Source: Zea mays (taxonomy: Eukaryota > Streptophyta > Magnoliopsida > Poales > Poaceae). From it: DNA of 64,000 nt. Below the pieces are notes generated by a model. That model had not been told where the DNA came from. It ran no database searches and saw only the letters and a list, made by a program, of their open reading frames with translations. How positions within the stretch are numbered: position 1 is the stretch's first letter; every line of letters starts with the position of its first letter. Both the position numbers and the translations under genes were made by a program. The stretch covers positions 294,140,200-294,204,199 of the forward strand of contig NC_050096.1 of NCBI RefSeq assembly GCF_902167145.1, given 5' to 3'. Of this stretch, positions 36,487 to 48,449 are shown one piece after another.

Positions 36487-38845
36487 TTAGACTTGGGTTT
36501 TAGGTACCCAACTCTTGTTGGGTCCTGCAAGGTTAGTTACAATAGCCTTTGGGACCCAAATACAAGTTTTGTCTCCCTTGCATTTGGACCCCAACTTTCT
36601 AGCAACCACTTTTTCATTTTTACATGAAAGTACATACGTAGTGTTGCAAGCATGAAAGACAGTGGTAGGTTTATTACACATTTTCCTAGGAGCATGAGAC
36701 ACAAAAATTCTCCTAGGCCTACCATTAAAATTAGAACTTGAAGCAATCATAGCATGTGAATCAAAAGCATTATAACTCCTATTGTAATGAGAATTTTTAG
36801 AAAATTTCCTATCATTATACATGAAAGCATGATTCTTTTGAATACTACTAGCCATAGGGGCCTTCCCTTTCTCCTTGTTGGGAATGGGAGCCCTTTGGCT
36901 TGTTAAGTTCTTGGCTTCCTTTTGAAAGCCAAGTCCATCCTTAATTGAGGGATGTCTACCAACGATGTAGGCATCCCTAGCAAATTTTAACTTATCAAAG
37001 TCTATCTTGCAAGTCTTAAGTTGAGCATTAAGACTTGCCACCTCATAATTTAATTTAGTAATTGATGTAAGGTGTTCAACACAAGCATCAACATCAAAAT
37101 CCTTACACCTATAACAAATGGCAACATGTTCTACACAAGATCTAGTTTTATTAGCTACTTCTAGCTTAGCATTTAAATCATCATTAACACTCTTTAAGCT
37201 AGACACAGTTTCATGACAAGCCGATAATTCAGAAGATAACATTTTATTCCTTTTAACCTCTAAAGCAAGAGATTTTTGCACACTAACAAACTTGTCATGC
37301 TCTTCATACAAAATATCTTCTTGCTTCTCTAACAATCTATCTTTTTCATTCAAAGCATCAATTAACTCATTAATTTTATCTACTTTTGCTCTATCTAAAC
37401 CCTTAAATAATTCAGTATAATCTACTTCATCATCACTAGAATCATCATCGCTTGAAGTAGTATACTTGAGGGTTTCTCGAGCGCTTACCTTTTTCTCCTT
37501 TGCCATGAGGTAAGTGTGGCGCTCGTTGGGGAAGAGTGACGATTTGTTGAAGGCTGAGGCAGCGAGCCCTTCATCGTCGGAGTCAGAAGAAGAGCAATCC
37601 GAATCCCATTCTTTGCCGAGGTGCGCCTCGCCTTTCGCCTTCTTATAGACCTTCTTCTTCTCCCTCTTCCTGCTCTTTTCTTATTCCTGGTCATTAGCAT
37701 TATCGGGACAATTTGCTATAAAATGACCAGTCTTACCGCATTTAAAACATGAGCGTTTTCCCTTTACTTTGCTCTTGTTGGGACGCTCCTTGTGTCCTCT
37801 TAGCGCAGTCTTGAAGTGCTTGATGATGAGGGCCATCTCATCTTCGTTTAGCCCAGCATCCTCAACTTGTGCCACCTTGCTAGGTAGCGCCTCCCTGCTG
37901 CTACTTGTTGCCTTAAGTGCAACGGGCTGGGGCTCATAGATGGGCATTGGGCCGTTTAATGCATCATCAACATATCTTGCTTCCTTGACCATCATACGCC
38001 CGCTCATAAACTTTTCGAGTATCTCCTCAGGCGTCATCTTTGTGTACCTGGGATTTTCATGGATGAGGTTCACAAGATGAGGGTCAATAACAATGAAAGA
38101 CCTGAGCATAAGTCGGACGACGTCGTGGTCCGTCCATCTCGTGCTTCCATAGCTCCTGATCTTGTTGACCAGGGTCTTGAGCCTGTTGTACGTTTGCGTT
38201 GGCTCCTCCCCCCTGATCATCGTGAACCTTCCCAGCTCGCCTTCCACCAACTCCATTTTGGTGATCATGGTGGCGTTGTTTCCCTCATGTGATATTTTGA
38301 GGGTGTCCCAGATTTGCTTGGCGTTGTCCAAACCGCTCACCTTATTGTACTCGTCCCTGCACAAGGATGCTAGCAAATCAGTGGTAGCTTGTGCATTCTT
38401 ATGGATTTGCTCATTGATAAACACAGGGTTATCGGTACTGTCGAATTGCATTCCATTTTCTACTATCTCCCATATACTAGGATGGAGAGAAAAAAAAGTG
38501 ACTACGCATTTTGTGACTTTAAAAAGCATAGTCCTCTCCATCAAAGTGTGGAGGTTTACCAAGAGGAAATGAAAGCAAATGAGCATTGGAATTAAAAGGA
38601 ATATGAGAATAATCAAATGAAAAATTTGAATTAACCGGTTTCTTTTTCACGTCGTCATCGTCTCTTAGGGAAGAAGAAGACTCGTCGCTGTCGTAGTAGA
38701 CGATCTTCCTGATGCGCCTCTTCTTCTTCCCGTCCTTCTTCTTATAACTCGAGCCAGAGTCAGTGGGCTTGTCGTCCCTTGGCTCGTTGAACATGGACTC
38801 CTTCTCCTTATCGTTGACCACCATCCCCTTTCCCTTAGGATCCAT
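36487..38845 (-). pseudogene. Gag of element B, broken
   Basis: Starts MDPKGKGMVVNDKEKESM at 38845 just inside the primer-binding site. It runs through a Lys/Ser/Asp-rich N-terminus to the core PPHFDGEDYAF, frameshifts near 38520-38610, continues through the gag core (NAKQIWDTLKISHEG) and an intact zinc knuckle CFKCGKTGHFIANC (about 37729-37770), meets TAA at 37681, and continues in another frame with the coiled-coil region (KINELIDALNEKDRLLEKQE) to TAA at 36487-36489. It follows the same domain plan as A but is clearly a different subfamily. Confidence 0.88.
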
Positions 38846-38881
38846 CTCTTCGGGCGATTAGTCCCTTTCGTGAAGAGAACA

Positions 38882-38893
38882 GCTCTGATACCA
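38882..38893 (-). other. Primer-binding site of element B
   Basis: The minus strand reads TGGTATCAGAGC two bases inside the 5' LTR, the canonical initiator Met tRNA complement. Confidence 0.9.
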
Positions 38894-38895
38894 AT

Positions 38896-40222
38896 TGAGA
38901 GCACCTAGAGAGGGGGGGTGAATAGGTGATCCTGTAAAATTCAAATACTAGTAGCCACAAAACTTGGTTAAGTGTTAGTACGGCTAAGTAGCGAGCTCTT
39001 GTGAACACACAAGTATCACAGAGAAATAATCACAAGAGACACGCGAGTTTATCCCATGGTTCGGCCAAGTAATACTTGCCTACTTCCACGTTGTGGTGTC
39101 CCAATGGACGAGGGTTGCACTCAACCCCTTTCAAGTGATCCAATGATCAACTTGAATACCACGGCTTTTCTTTGCTTATCTCTTTTTCCCGTTTGCGAGG
39201 AATCTCCACAAATTGGAGTCTCTCGCCCTTAAAACAAAGATCATAGTGAAAGCACAAGAGTAAGGGTGGGAAGCAACACACACAAATCCGCAGCAACAAA
39301 CACGCACACAAGCCAAGACTTGAGCTCAAAATGAAGCACAACGAGTTCACAACTAGAACGGAGCTCAAATCACTAACACAGTCGATCAAGTGCGCGGAGA
39401 TAGAGTGTGGAAGACTTAGAATGCTTAGAGTATGCTTGGGTGACTCCTCCGTGCGCCTAGGGGTCCCTTTTATAGCCCCAAGGCAGCTAGGAGCCGTTGG
39501 AGGCAATCTTGGAAGTCTAATCTTGCCTTCTGTCAGGTGGCGCACCGAACAGTCCGGTGCGCCACCAAACAGTCTCTGTAGACGGTCCGGTGTCGATTTC
39601 TTTCTAATTCTAGCGCAGCCGACCGTTGCAGATTCGTGGCAGTTGGCACACCGGACAGTCCAGTGCCCCCTGCCGACCGTTGGAGCGGGCCACGCGTCGC
39701 CCGTGGATTGCGCGACCGACCATTGCGCAATCGACCGTTGCCTCAACGGTCAGTCCGGTGAACCATAGGACAGTCCGGTGAATTTTAGCCGTACGCCATT
39801 GAACTTTTCCCGAGAGCGACGACTTCGCCGCGGACGACTCACCGGACAGTCCGGTGCACCACCGGACCGTCCGGTGATTTATAGCCGTACGCCGCCGTCG
39901 AGTCCCGAGAGCGGCCGGTTCACCTTGGACTCGTCTGGCGCACCGGATACTGTCCAGTGCACCATCGGACAGTCCGGTGCACCCAGACCGAGCAGCAGTT
40001 GGCTGTACACAGCCAACTCTTTTCCAATCTCTTTTCTCCTGTTTCTAGCACTTAGACACAATACATTAGTACCCAAATAAATGTACTAAGTGTAGAAACG
40101 TACCTTGTTACAAGATTTGCACTTCTTCAATCTTTGGCACAAATTAACACTTAGAGAATATGTGTTGGGCACTTAATCACCAAAACACTTTAGAAATGGC
40201 CCAAGGGCACATTTCCCTTTCA
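38896..40222 (-). repeat. 5' LTR of element B (1327 bp)
   Basis: Same ends as 13512-14809. The minus-strand TATA box at about 39473-39465 sits between arms CCTAGGGG (39456-39463) and CCCCAAGG (39476-39483). The palindrome cluster at 39540-39985 is more eroded than in the 3' LTR and differs by indels. Confidence 0.92.
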
Positions 40223-40266
40223 GTATCAGAGCCCGGTACTTCATTAGAGTCTAACCGCTCGAAGTG

Positions 40267-42898
40267 ATGTCGGGAGATCACGCCAAGAAGGAGGTCATGA
40301 CCAGCGAGAAGCCCGTTACAAGCCATGGGAAGGCTCCATCAAGGGAGTCCGGCTCCAAAGGAAAGGGAGAATCACACTCCCACAACAAGTCGCATCAGAG
40401 TGGCGACAAGAAGAAGAAGATGAAGAAGGTGGTCTACTATGAGACCGACTCTTCGTCGCCATCTACCTCCAGCTCCGACGCGCCGTCCGTAACTTATAAG
40501 CGCCATGAGCGCAAGAAGTTTAGTAAGATCCCCCTACGCTATCCTCGCATTTCCAAACGTACTCCTTTACTTTCCATCCCGTTAGGCAAACCACCCGTTT
40601 TTTATGGTGAAGATTATAATATGTGGAGTGACAAAATGAGGCATCATCTAACCTCACTCCACACTAGCATTTGGGATGTTGTTGAGTTTGGAGTACAGGT
40701 ACCATCCGTAGGGGATGAAGACTATGATTCGGACGAGGTTGCCCAAATCCGGCACTTCAACTCCCAAGCCACCACTATACTCCTCGCCTCTCTAAGTCGA
40801 GAGGAGTATAATAAGGTGCAAAGGTTGAAGAGCGCCAAGGAGATTTGGGACGTGCTCAAGACCGCACACGAAGGAGACGAGGTGACCAAGATCACCAAGA
40901 GGGAAACGATCGAGGGGGAGCTCGGTCGTTTTATGCTCAACCAAGGAGAAGACCCGCAAGCCATGTACAACCGGCTAAAGAACTTGGTGAACCAAGTGCG
41001 CAACCTCGGGAGCACCAAATGGGATGACCATGAAATGGTCAAGGTTATTCTTAGATCACTCGTATTTCTTAACCCTACTCAAGTTCAATTAATTCGTGGT
41101 GATCCTAGATATAAACTAATGTCTCCCGAGGAAGTGATAGGAAAATTTGTGAGCTTTGAATTGATGATCAAAGGCTCCAAGAAAATCATCGAGCAAGGCG
41201 CCACCTCAACACCCGAGGTGCAACCCGTTGCATTCAAGGCGACGGAAGAAGAAAAGAAAGACCCTACACCAAGTAGGGTCCCCATCGATGCCTCCAAGCT
41301 CGACAACAAGGAAATGGCGCTCATCATCAAGAGCTTCCGCCAAATCCTCAAGCAAAGGAGGGGGAAAGACTACAAGCCCCACTCCAAGAAAGTTAGCTAC
41401 AAGTGTGGTAAGCCCGGCCACTTTATAGCAAAATGTCCTATTTCTAGTGATAGTGACAGGGGCGACGACAAGAGGGGGAAGAAGGAGAAGAAGAGATACT
41501 ACAAGAAGAAGGGCGGTGATGCCCATGTTTGTCGGGAGTGGGACTCTGACGAGAGCTCCACCGACTCCTTTGACGACGAGGACGCCGCCAACATCGCCAT
41601 CAACAAGGGTCTTCTCTTCCCCAACGTCGGCCATAAGTGCCTCATGGCAAAGGACGACAAGAAGAAGAAGGTAAAATCTAGATCATCCACTAAGTATGCT
41701 ACTTCTTGTGATGAGGATAATTCTAGTGATGATGAGGATAACTTGCTTACCCTTTTGCCAATCTTAACATGCAACAAAAGGAGAAATTGAATGAATTGAT
41801 TAGTGCTATTCATGAGAAGGATGAACTCTTGGATAGCCAATAGGACTTCCTTATTAAGGAAAACAAAAAGCATGTTAAGGTTAAAAATGCTTATGCTGAG
41901 GAGGTAGAGAAAAATGAAAAATTGACTAGTGAGCTTAGCTCTTGCCATGACACTATTTCTAGCCTTAGAAATGAAAATGCCAAATTAATTGCTAAGGTTG
42001 AGAAATCAAATGTTTGTGATGATTCAATTGTTAATCTTAGAAATGATAATGCTAGTTTAATTGCTAAGATTGACATGTTGAATGAATCTCTTGCTAGCCT
42101 TAAGTTTGAGAATGAAAAATTAATTGCTAAGGCTAAAGATTTAAATGTTTGCAATGATGCTATTACCAATCTTAGAGATGAGAATGCTATTTTACATGCT
42201 AAAATTGTTGAATTAAATGATTGCAAACCCTCTACATCTAGTGTTGATCATGTTTCTATTTGTACAAGATGTAGAGACATTAATGTTGATGCTATTCATG
42301 ATCACCTTGCTATGATTAAACAACAAAATGATCATATAGCTAAACTAGATGCAAAAATTGCCGAGCATGAATTAGAGAATGAAAAATTTAAATTTGCTCG
42401 AAGTATGCTTTATAGTGGGAGACGCCCTGGCATTAAGGATGGCATTGGATTCCAACAGGGAGACAATGTCAAGCTTAATGCCCCTCCTAAAAGATTGTCT
42501 AATTTTGTTAAGGGCAAGGCTCTCATGCCTCAGGATAACGAGGGCTATATTTTATATCCTGCTGGTTACCCCGAGGATAGGATTAGGAGAATTCATGCCA
42601 AGAACACTCATTCTGTTTCTCACCATGCTTTTATTTATAAGAATGAGGCTTCTATCTCTAGGCGTTCTACACATGTTAAAATGCCTAAAAAGAAATCTCC
42701 TATTGCATCAAATGATCATAACATTCATTTAAGACTTTTGATGCTTCATATGTGCTTACTAACAAATCAGGCAAAGTAGTTGTCAGATATGTTGGGGGCA
42801 AACACAAGGGCTCCCAGACTTGTGTTTGGGTACCCAAGGTGCTTGTTTCTAATGTAAAAGGACCCAAGACCGTTTGGGTACCTAAGAACAAGGCCTAA
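40267..42898 (+). pseudogene. Gag of element C, broken
   Basis: ATG 40267 (MSGDHAKKEVMTSEKPV) follows the resumed primer-binding site. The domain plan is as in A: a basic N-terminus, core (GEDYNMWSDKMRHHL, SAKEIWDVLKTAHEGDE), zinc knuckle, acidic/Lys-rich stretch, coiled coil. The first zinc ligand is lost: the knuckle reads SYKCGKPGHFIAKC, a Cys-to-Ser change at about 41393. A one-base deletion near 41752 shifts the frame, a TAG occurs at 41840-41842, and another one-base loss near 42724 shifts it again. It ends with TAA at 42896-42898. Confidence 0.9.
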
Positions 42899-42911
42899 AT
42901 TTGTTTTGTAG

Positions 42912-45900
42912 GTTTATGCATCCGGGGGCTCAAGTTGGATCATCGACAGCGGGTGCACAAACCACATGACTGGGGAGAAAAGAATGTTCTTCTCCTATGA
43001 GAAAAACCAAGATCCCCAAAGAGCTATCACATTCGGGGATGGAAATCAAGGTTTGGTCAAAGGACTTGGTAAAATTGCTATATCACCTGACCACTCTAGT
43101 TCCAATGTTTTTCTTGTAGATTCTTTAGATTATAACTTGCTTTTAGTTTCTCAATTATGCAAAATGGGTTACAACTGTCTTTTTACGGATATAGGTGTTA
43201 CTGTCTTTAGAAGAAGTGATGATTCAGTAGCTTTTAAGGGAGTATTAGAGGGTCAGCTATACTTAGTTGATTTCAATAGAGCTAAACTCGATACTTGCTT
43301 AATTGCTAAGACTAACATGGGTTGGCTCTGGCACCGCCGACTAGCCCACGTTGGGATGAAGAATCTTCACAAGCTTCTAAAGGGAGAACACATTTTGGGA
43401 CTAACAAATGTTAATTTTGAGAAAGACAGGATTTGTAGCGCATGTCAAGCAGGGAAGCAAGTTGTTGCTCATCATCCACACAAGAACATCATGACAACTG
43501 ATAGGCCACTTGAGCTACTCCACATGGACCTATTCGGCCCGATAGCTTACATAAGCATCGGCGGGAGTAAGTACTGTCTAGTTATTGTGGATGATTATTC
43601 TTGCTTCACTTGGATGTTCTTTTTGTAGGAAAAATCACAAACCCAAGAGACCTTAAAGGGATTCTTGAGACGAGCTCAAAATGAGTTCGACTTAAGGATC
43701 AAGAAGATAAGAAGCAACAATGGGACGGAGTTCAAGAACTCACAAATAGAAGGCTTCCTTGAGGAGGAGGGCATCAAGCATGACTTCTCTTCTCCCTACA
43801 CGCCACAACAAAATGGTGTAGTGGAGAGGAAGAATAGAACTCTACTTGACATGGCAAGGACCATGCTTGATGAGTACAAGACGTCGGATCAGTTTTGGAC
43901 CGAGGCGGTCAACACCTCTTGCTACGCCATCAACCGGTTATATCTTCACCGAATCCTCAAGAAGACATCTTATGAACTCCTCACTGGTAAAAAGCCAAAT
44001 GTTTCATATTTTAGAGTCTTTGGTAGCAAATGCTTTATTCTTGTTAAAAGAGGTAGAAAATCTAAATTTGCTCCTAAGGCTGTAGAAGGATTTTTACTTG
44101 GTTATGATTCAAACACAAGGGCATATAGAGTCTTTAACAAGTCCACTGGACTAGTTGAAGTTTCTTGTGACATTGTGTTTGATGAGACTAATGGCTCTCA
44201 AGTAGAGCGAGTTGATCTTGATGAACTAGATGATGAAGAGGCTTTGTGCGTCGCGCTAAGGAACATGTCCATTAGGGATGTGTGTACTAAGAAATCCGAA
44301 GAGCCTCCACAAGCATAAGATCAACCATCATCTTCCACACAAGCATCTCCACCAACCCAAGATGAGGATCAAGCTCAAGATGATGAAAATGAAGATCAAG
44401 AGGATGAGCCACCTCAAGAGGAGGACAATGATCAAGGGGGAGATGCCAATGATCAAGACGAGGAAGATGAACAAGATCCAAGACCACCACACCCAAGAGT
44501 CCACCAAGCAATCCAACGAGATCACCCTGTGAACACCATCCTCGGCGATATTCATAAGGGGGTAACCACTCGATCTCGTGTTGCTCATTTTTGTGAACAT
44601 TACTCTTTTGTTTCCTCTATTGAGCCACACAGGGTAGAGGATGCACTTAAAGATTCGGATTGGGTGCTGGCGATGCAAGAGGAGCTTAACAACTTCACGA
44701 GAAATGAGGTATGACATTTAGTTCCACATCCTAACCAAAATGTTGTAGGAACCAAGTGGGTATTCCGCAACAAGCAAGATGAGCATGGTGTGGTGACAAG
44801 GAACAAAGCACGACTTGTGGCCAAGGGTTATTCACAAGTCGAAGGTTTGGATTTTGGTGAAACCTATGCACCCGTAGCTAGGCTTGAGTCAATTCGTATA
44901 TTACTTGCCTATGCTACTTACCATGGCTTTAAGCTCTATCAAATGGACGTGAAGAGTGCCTTCCTCAATGGACCAATCAAGCAAGAGGTCTATGTTGAGC
45001 AACCTCCAGGCTTTGAAGATAGTGAGTATCCTAACCATGTCTATAAACCCTCTAAGGACTTTATGGGCTTAAGCAAGCCCCAAGAGCATGGTATGAATGC
45101 CTAAGAGATTTTCTTATCACTAATGGTTTCAAAGTCGGCAAAGCTGATCCTACTCTCTTTACTAAAACAATTGCAAATTATTTGTTTGTATGCCAAGTTT
45201 ATGTTGATGATATCATATTTGGGTCTACTAACAAATCTATTTGTGAAGAGTTTAGTAGGATCATGGTACAAAAATTCGAGATGTCTATGATGGGGGAGTT
45301 GAAGTATTTTCTAGGATTTCAAGTGAAGCAACTCCAAGAGGGCACCTTCATTAGCCAAACAAAGTACACTCAAGACATACTCACCAAGTTTGGAATGAAG
45401 GATGCCAAGCCCATCAAGACACCCATGGGAACCAATGGGCATCTCGACCTTGACACGGGAGGTAAGTCCGTAGATCAAAAGGTATACTGGTCGATGATAG
45501 GATCTTTACTCTATTTATTGCATCTCGACCGGATATTATGCTTTCCTTATGCATGTGTGCAAGGTTCCAAGCCGATCCTAAGGAAGTTCACCTTAGGGCC
45601 GTGAAGCGAATCTTGACATATTTAGTTCATACACCTAAGTTTGGTCTTTGGTACCCCAAGGGATCCTCTTTTGATTTACTAGGATATTCCGATGCTGATT
45701 GGGTAGGGTGTAAAATTGATAGGAAGAGCACATCAGGGACTTATCAGTTTCTGGGGAGATCCCTGGTGTCTTGGGCTTCAAAGAAACAAAACTCAGTAGC
45801 TCTTTCTACCGCCGAAGCCGAGTATATTGCCGCAGGCCATTTTTGTGCGCAATTACTTTGGATGAGGCAAACCCTTAGGGACTATGGCTACAAGTTTAGC

Positions 45901-46152
45901 AAAGTCCATCTCCTATGTAATAATGAGAGTGCAATCCGCATGGCGGATAATCCCGTTGAACACAGCCGCACTAAGCACATAGCCATTCGGTATCACTTTT
46001 TGAGAGATCACCAACAAAAGGGGGATATCGAGATAGCTTATATTAACACCAAAGATCAATTAGCCGATATCTTTACCAAGCCTGTAGATGAGAAAACCTT
46101 TACCAAACTTAGGAATGAGCTAAATATTCTTGATTCTAGGAATTTTGATTGA
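42912..46152 (+). pseudogene. Pol of element C, broken
   Basis: Opens after TAG 42909-42911 in the same way as A. Protease, pre-integrase and integrase start are clear to a TAG at 43626-43628 (a Gln codon in A). The rest of integrase (43629-44315; SNNGTEF has Asn where A has the catalytic Asp of SDNGTEF) ends in TAA 44316-44318. RT has TGA for Trp at 44712-44714 and one-base deletions near 45055 and 45518. YVDDIIFGS is still present at about 45203. RNase H to the stop at 46150-46152 is readable. Non-functional. Confidence 0.9.
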
Positions 46153-46559
46153 AACATTGCACACATAGCTCATTTTTATACCTTTGATCATATCTCTTTT
46201 ATGTCTATAACTAATGTGTTTTCAAGTGTATTATTATTCTTAGTCATTGAATTTAAAGGGAAATGGAGTATTCGGCAAAGACGACGCTTCCACTCAACTC
46301 CATCGGTATTATCTACTCTTTGTCGGTATTCCGCATCATTCTCCACTTTGGTATAATCTTCACTCATATCTAATTGTTTGACATTAAGGAGAAATTAAAA
46401 GGGCTTATATTTCACTTACAAGTATCCATTTTTGGCGATTCATGCCAAAGGGGAAGAAAGTATTAGCCCAAAGCAAAAGGACCGCACCACCACCAAAATT
46501 TTGAAAATGAAGTTTTCAAATTGATATCTTATTGTGTTCAAAACCAAAGGGGGAGAAAG
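46153..46559 (+). other. 3' untranslated region of element C up to the D insertion
   Basis: Resembles 1942-2340 of element F (ATTCGGCAAAGACGA, TTTTGGCGATTCATGCC, AAAGGGGAAGAAAG). It is cut at AAAGGGGGAGAAAG|TGTCGG, so D landed in one of the polypurine tracts. No gene. Confidence 0.8.
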
Positions 46560-47186
46560 TGTCGGTGTTTTGGGTCCGACCGCGCACCCAGGGTTGTCCC
46601 TCAAGGTGCTTTGTGGAGTAGGAAGGTGTCTCCAACTGTAGCTCGATGGTTTGTGCTAGATGCACGAGAAACAGTGGACAACTTTGTACAGGTTCGGGCC
46701 GCTTGGAGGTGTGTAATACCCTACGTCCTGGAGTGAATCTTTTATATGGCTGATTACAAGGGAATTCTCTAGTATGAGGAATACCAGAGAGTCGAGTGAA
46801 TGGCTAAAGGTGAGATCTACCTCTTGAAGGGGTGCTCCCTAGGCCTTATATATTTGACCGTAGAGCTTTACAAGTTGATATGATAACTGCGTATGCCTAA
46901 GTAATAGTGAACCGACCAAGCTTATCTTCCTATATTCCGCTGACCTATCCCTATTCAGTTCCACGATAGGAGGGCGCCGCGCGGGAAAGTAGGATCAGTG
47001 CTGTAGATAACGCTTAAGCTCGGCGAACCATACGGGCTTAAGTCGATCCATCTTTGTGTTGATCCATTCTGTTGAAAACTCCTCCCCTGGCCCATGAAGA
47101 GATGGCCTCGCAGAATAATGGGCCTGGGGCCTTCCGTGAGGCCTTCTTGCCTTCTAGTGGACCCCGGGGGATATCCGTCCCCCACA
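46560..47186 (-). repeat. 3' LTR of element D (627 bp)
   Basis: On the plus strand it starts TGTCGGTGTTTTGGG and ends CCGTCCCCCACA; the polypurine tract (minus AAAGATTGGGGGCTTG) lies just beyond. Its 59795-60301 partner covers the first 507 bases. Confidence 0.9.
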
Positions 47187-48349
47187 AGCCCCCAATCTTT
47201 GTGTTGATTTTGAAATAATCAGCCCAAAGATTCCAGGTCCAGCTTGTGTTTTTTTTGAAACATGTCTAATAAGTTGTTACTTCTAGCTCTGAGTAACTTG
47301 ATTATAATATTCTTCTACCATCCTTTTTTGGCCTCATTCTTCAGTTTTTTGCTTTTAATCTTCAGTGATCGATACTCTGCTCGCGCCTTAGAAGTCGACA
47401 CTTTGGTCTCAGGGGTTAAGGATTCATTGGGTGCACCAAAGGTGCACCCAATGGGTGTAGCCCCCGAGCTTCGAATGGATTACTGAAAATAATCCATTCG
47501 AAGGTCCCCATCTCATGCTTCTTAAAGAATCGTAGTCTCCGGCTTAAACAGATGCCGCAGAAATAAACCTTTTTGTCACTAGCCCGTGCTTTAGAGGTCA
47601 ACATTTGTTCTTCAAGATCCTATGATTCATTGGGTGCACCGAAGGTGCTCCCAATGGGTGTAGCCCCCGAGCTTTGAGTGGATTACTGAAAATGATCCAC
47701 TCGGAGGTCTTCATCTCAAGCTTGTTCAAAACTCATGCTTTAGAAGTCAGCATTGTTTTATTTTCACCTTTATTTTTTAGAGATCAGCATTCTATCGTCT
47801 ACCTTATGCTTTAGAGGTCAGCATACAGTTCTGTCCTTGAAGTTGTGTGTGCGATCTGCCCATATCTTGCTAGGTTCGAAATTTATTTGATCTATGACAG
47901 ATTGGACATCCGGTAGATGCCCCCCTGGCTAGTCATTATTTCACTTTGTGCTTCACGGCTCCTGTTGATTAGACTTGTATCTCGTCGGCTATTTTTGGCT
48001 TTCTTTTGATCTTCCGTCGATATCTTCTTTTTGTCTTGATGTATTCATTGCACATACTGTATGGATGCGACTGCTTGGGAAAATCTATTGAAAATTCCTG
48101 GGCGTCCCCCTCCCCAATGGGTGTGGGCAAGGGATGGCTTGGTGCACTGAGCGTTTAGCAAAATGCTTCTGAGTAGTAACTTGATGTGACTGCGGGTGTA
48201 ATCATATCGTCCAAGTAGTTTGACTTGAGTCCCAATGGGTGTCGTGTTACGTGAAACGACGCCAACCGCCTGACGTGTTTCCAGACGATTTGAACTGCAC
48301 ATTGAATTTTTGTGACTGTTCAATGGTCGTGGTAGGAGGTGAGCGGTTG
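47187..48349 (+). other. D noncoding region with a duplicated two-hairpin module
   Basis: A module of about 87 bases occurs twice (47421-47507, 47624-47710). Each copy has hairpin 1 (CATTGGGTGCACC, 3-nt loop, inverted partner) and hairpin 2 (TGGATTA, loop CTGAAAA, inverted partner). Around them, TGCTTTAGAGGTCAGCAT-type words recur (47390-47830). CCCAATGGGTG appears at 47448, 47650, 48113 and 48231. No ORF of note. Confidence 0.65.
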
Positions 48350-48360
48350 CCTTCTTCTTC

Positions 48361-48368
48361 TATAAATA
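48361..48368 (+). promoter_or_regulatory. TATA box of the antisense (plus-strand) genes of D
   Basis: TATAAATA lies 82 bases before the ATG at 48450. It is on the strand opposite to gag-pol, so it would drive transcription antisense to the element's own mRNA. Confidence 0.55.
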
Positions 48369-48449
48369 GTGTGCCTGCTTCTCCATCATATTCACACATC
48401 TTACTGCCACTTGTTGCTTACTCCTTTTTTCTTCCTTTTCTGTTCCACC

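Larger units (their letters stand above)
13512..40222 (-). mobile_element. Element B: Sirevirus on the minus strand, contains element A
   Basis: The two LTRs (38896-40222 as 5', 13512-14809 as 3') face left, flanked by the perfect duplication GTATC at 13507-13511 and 40223-40227. The primer-binding site (minus TGGTATCAGAGC) is at 38893-38882. The 3' untranslated region is split by element A. The LTRs belong to the subfamily that starts TGAAAGGGAAATGTGCCC on the minus strand (Opie-like as I recall), also seen in E. The LTR pair shows many substitutions and several indels (1298 versus 1327 bp), clearly older than A. Confidence 0.93.
12307..46559 (+). mobile_element. Element C: Sirevirus (Ty1/copia), split by B and by D
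   Basis: The 5' LTR (12307-13502) and half a primer-binding site are followed by the inserted element B; C resumes at 40223 and continues to 46559, where element D is inserted in its 3' untranslated region. Its 3' LTR is beyond the right edge. The base before the LTR ends a CATTT that would be the target duplication (12302-12306), unverifiable here. Both gag and pol carry many stops and frameshifts, so it is dead. Confidence 0.9.
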
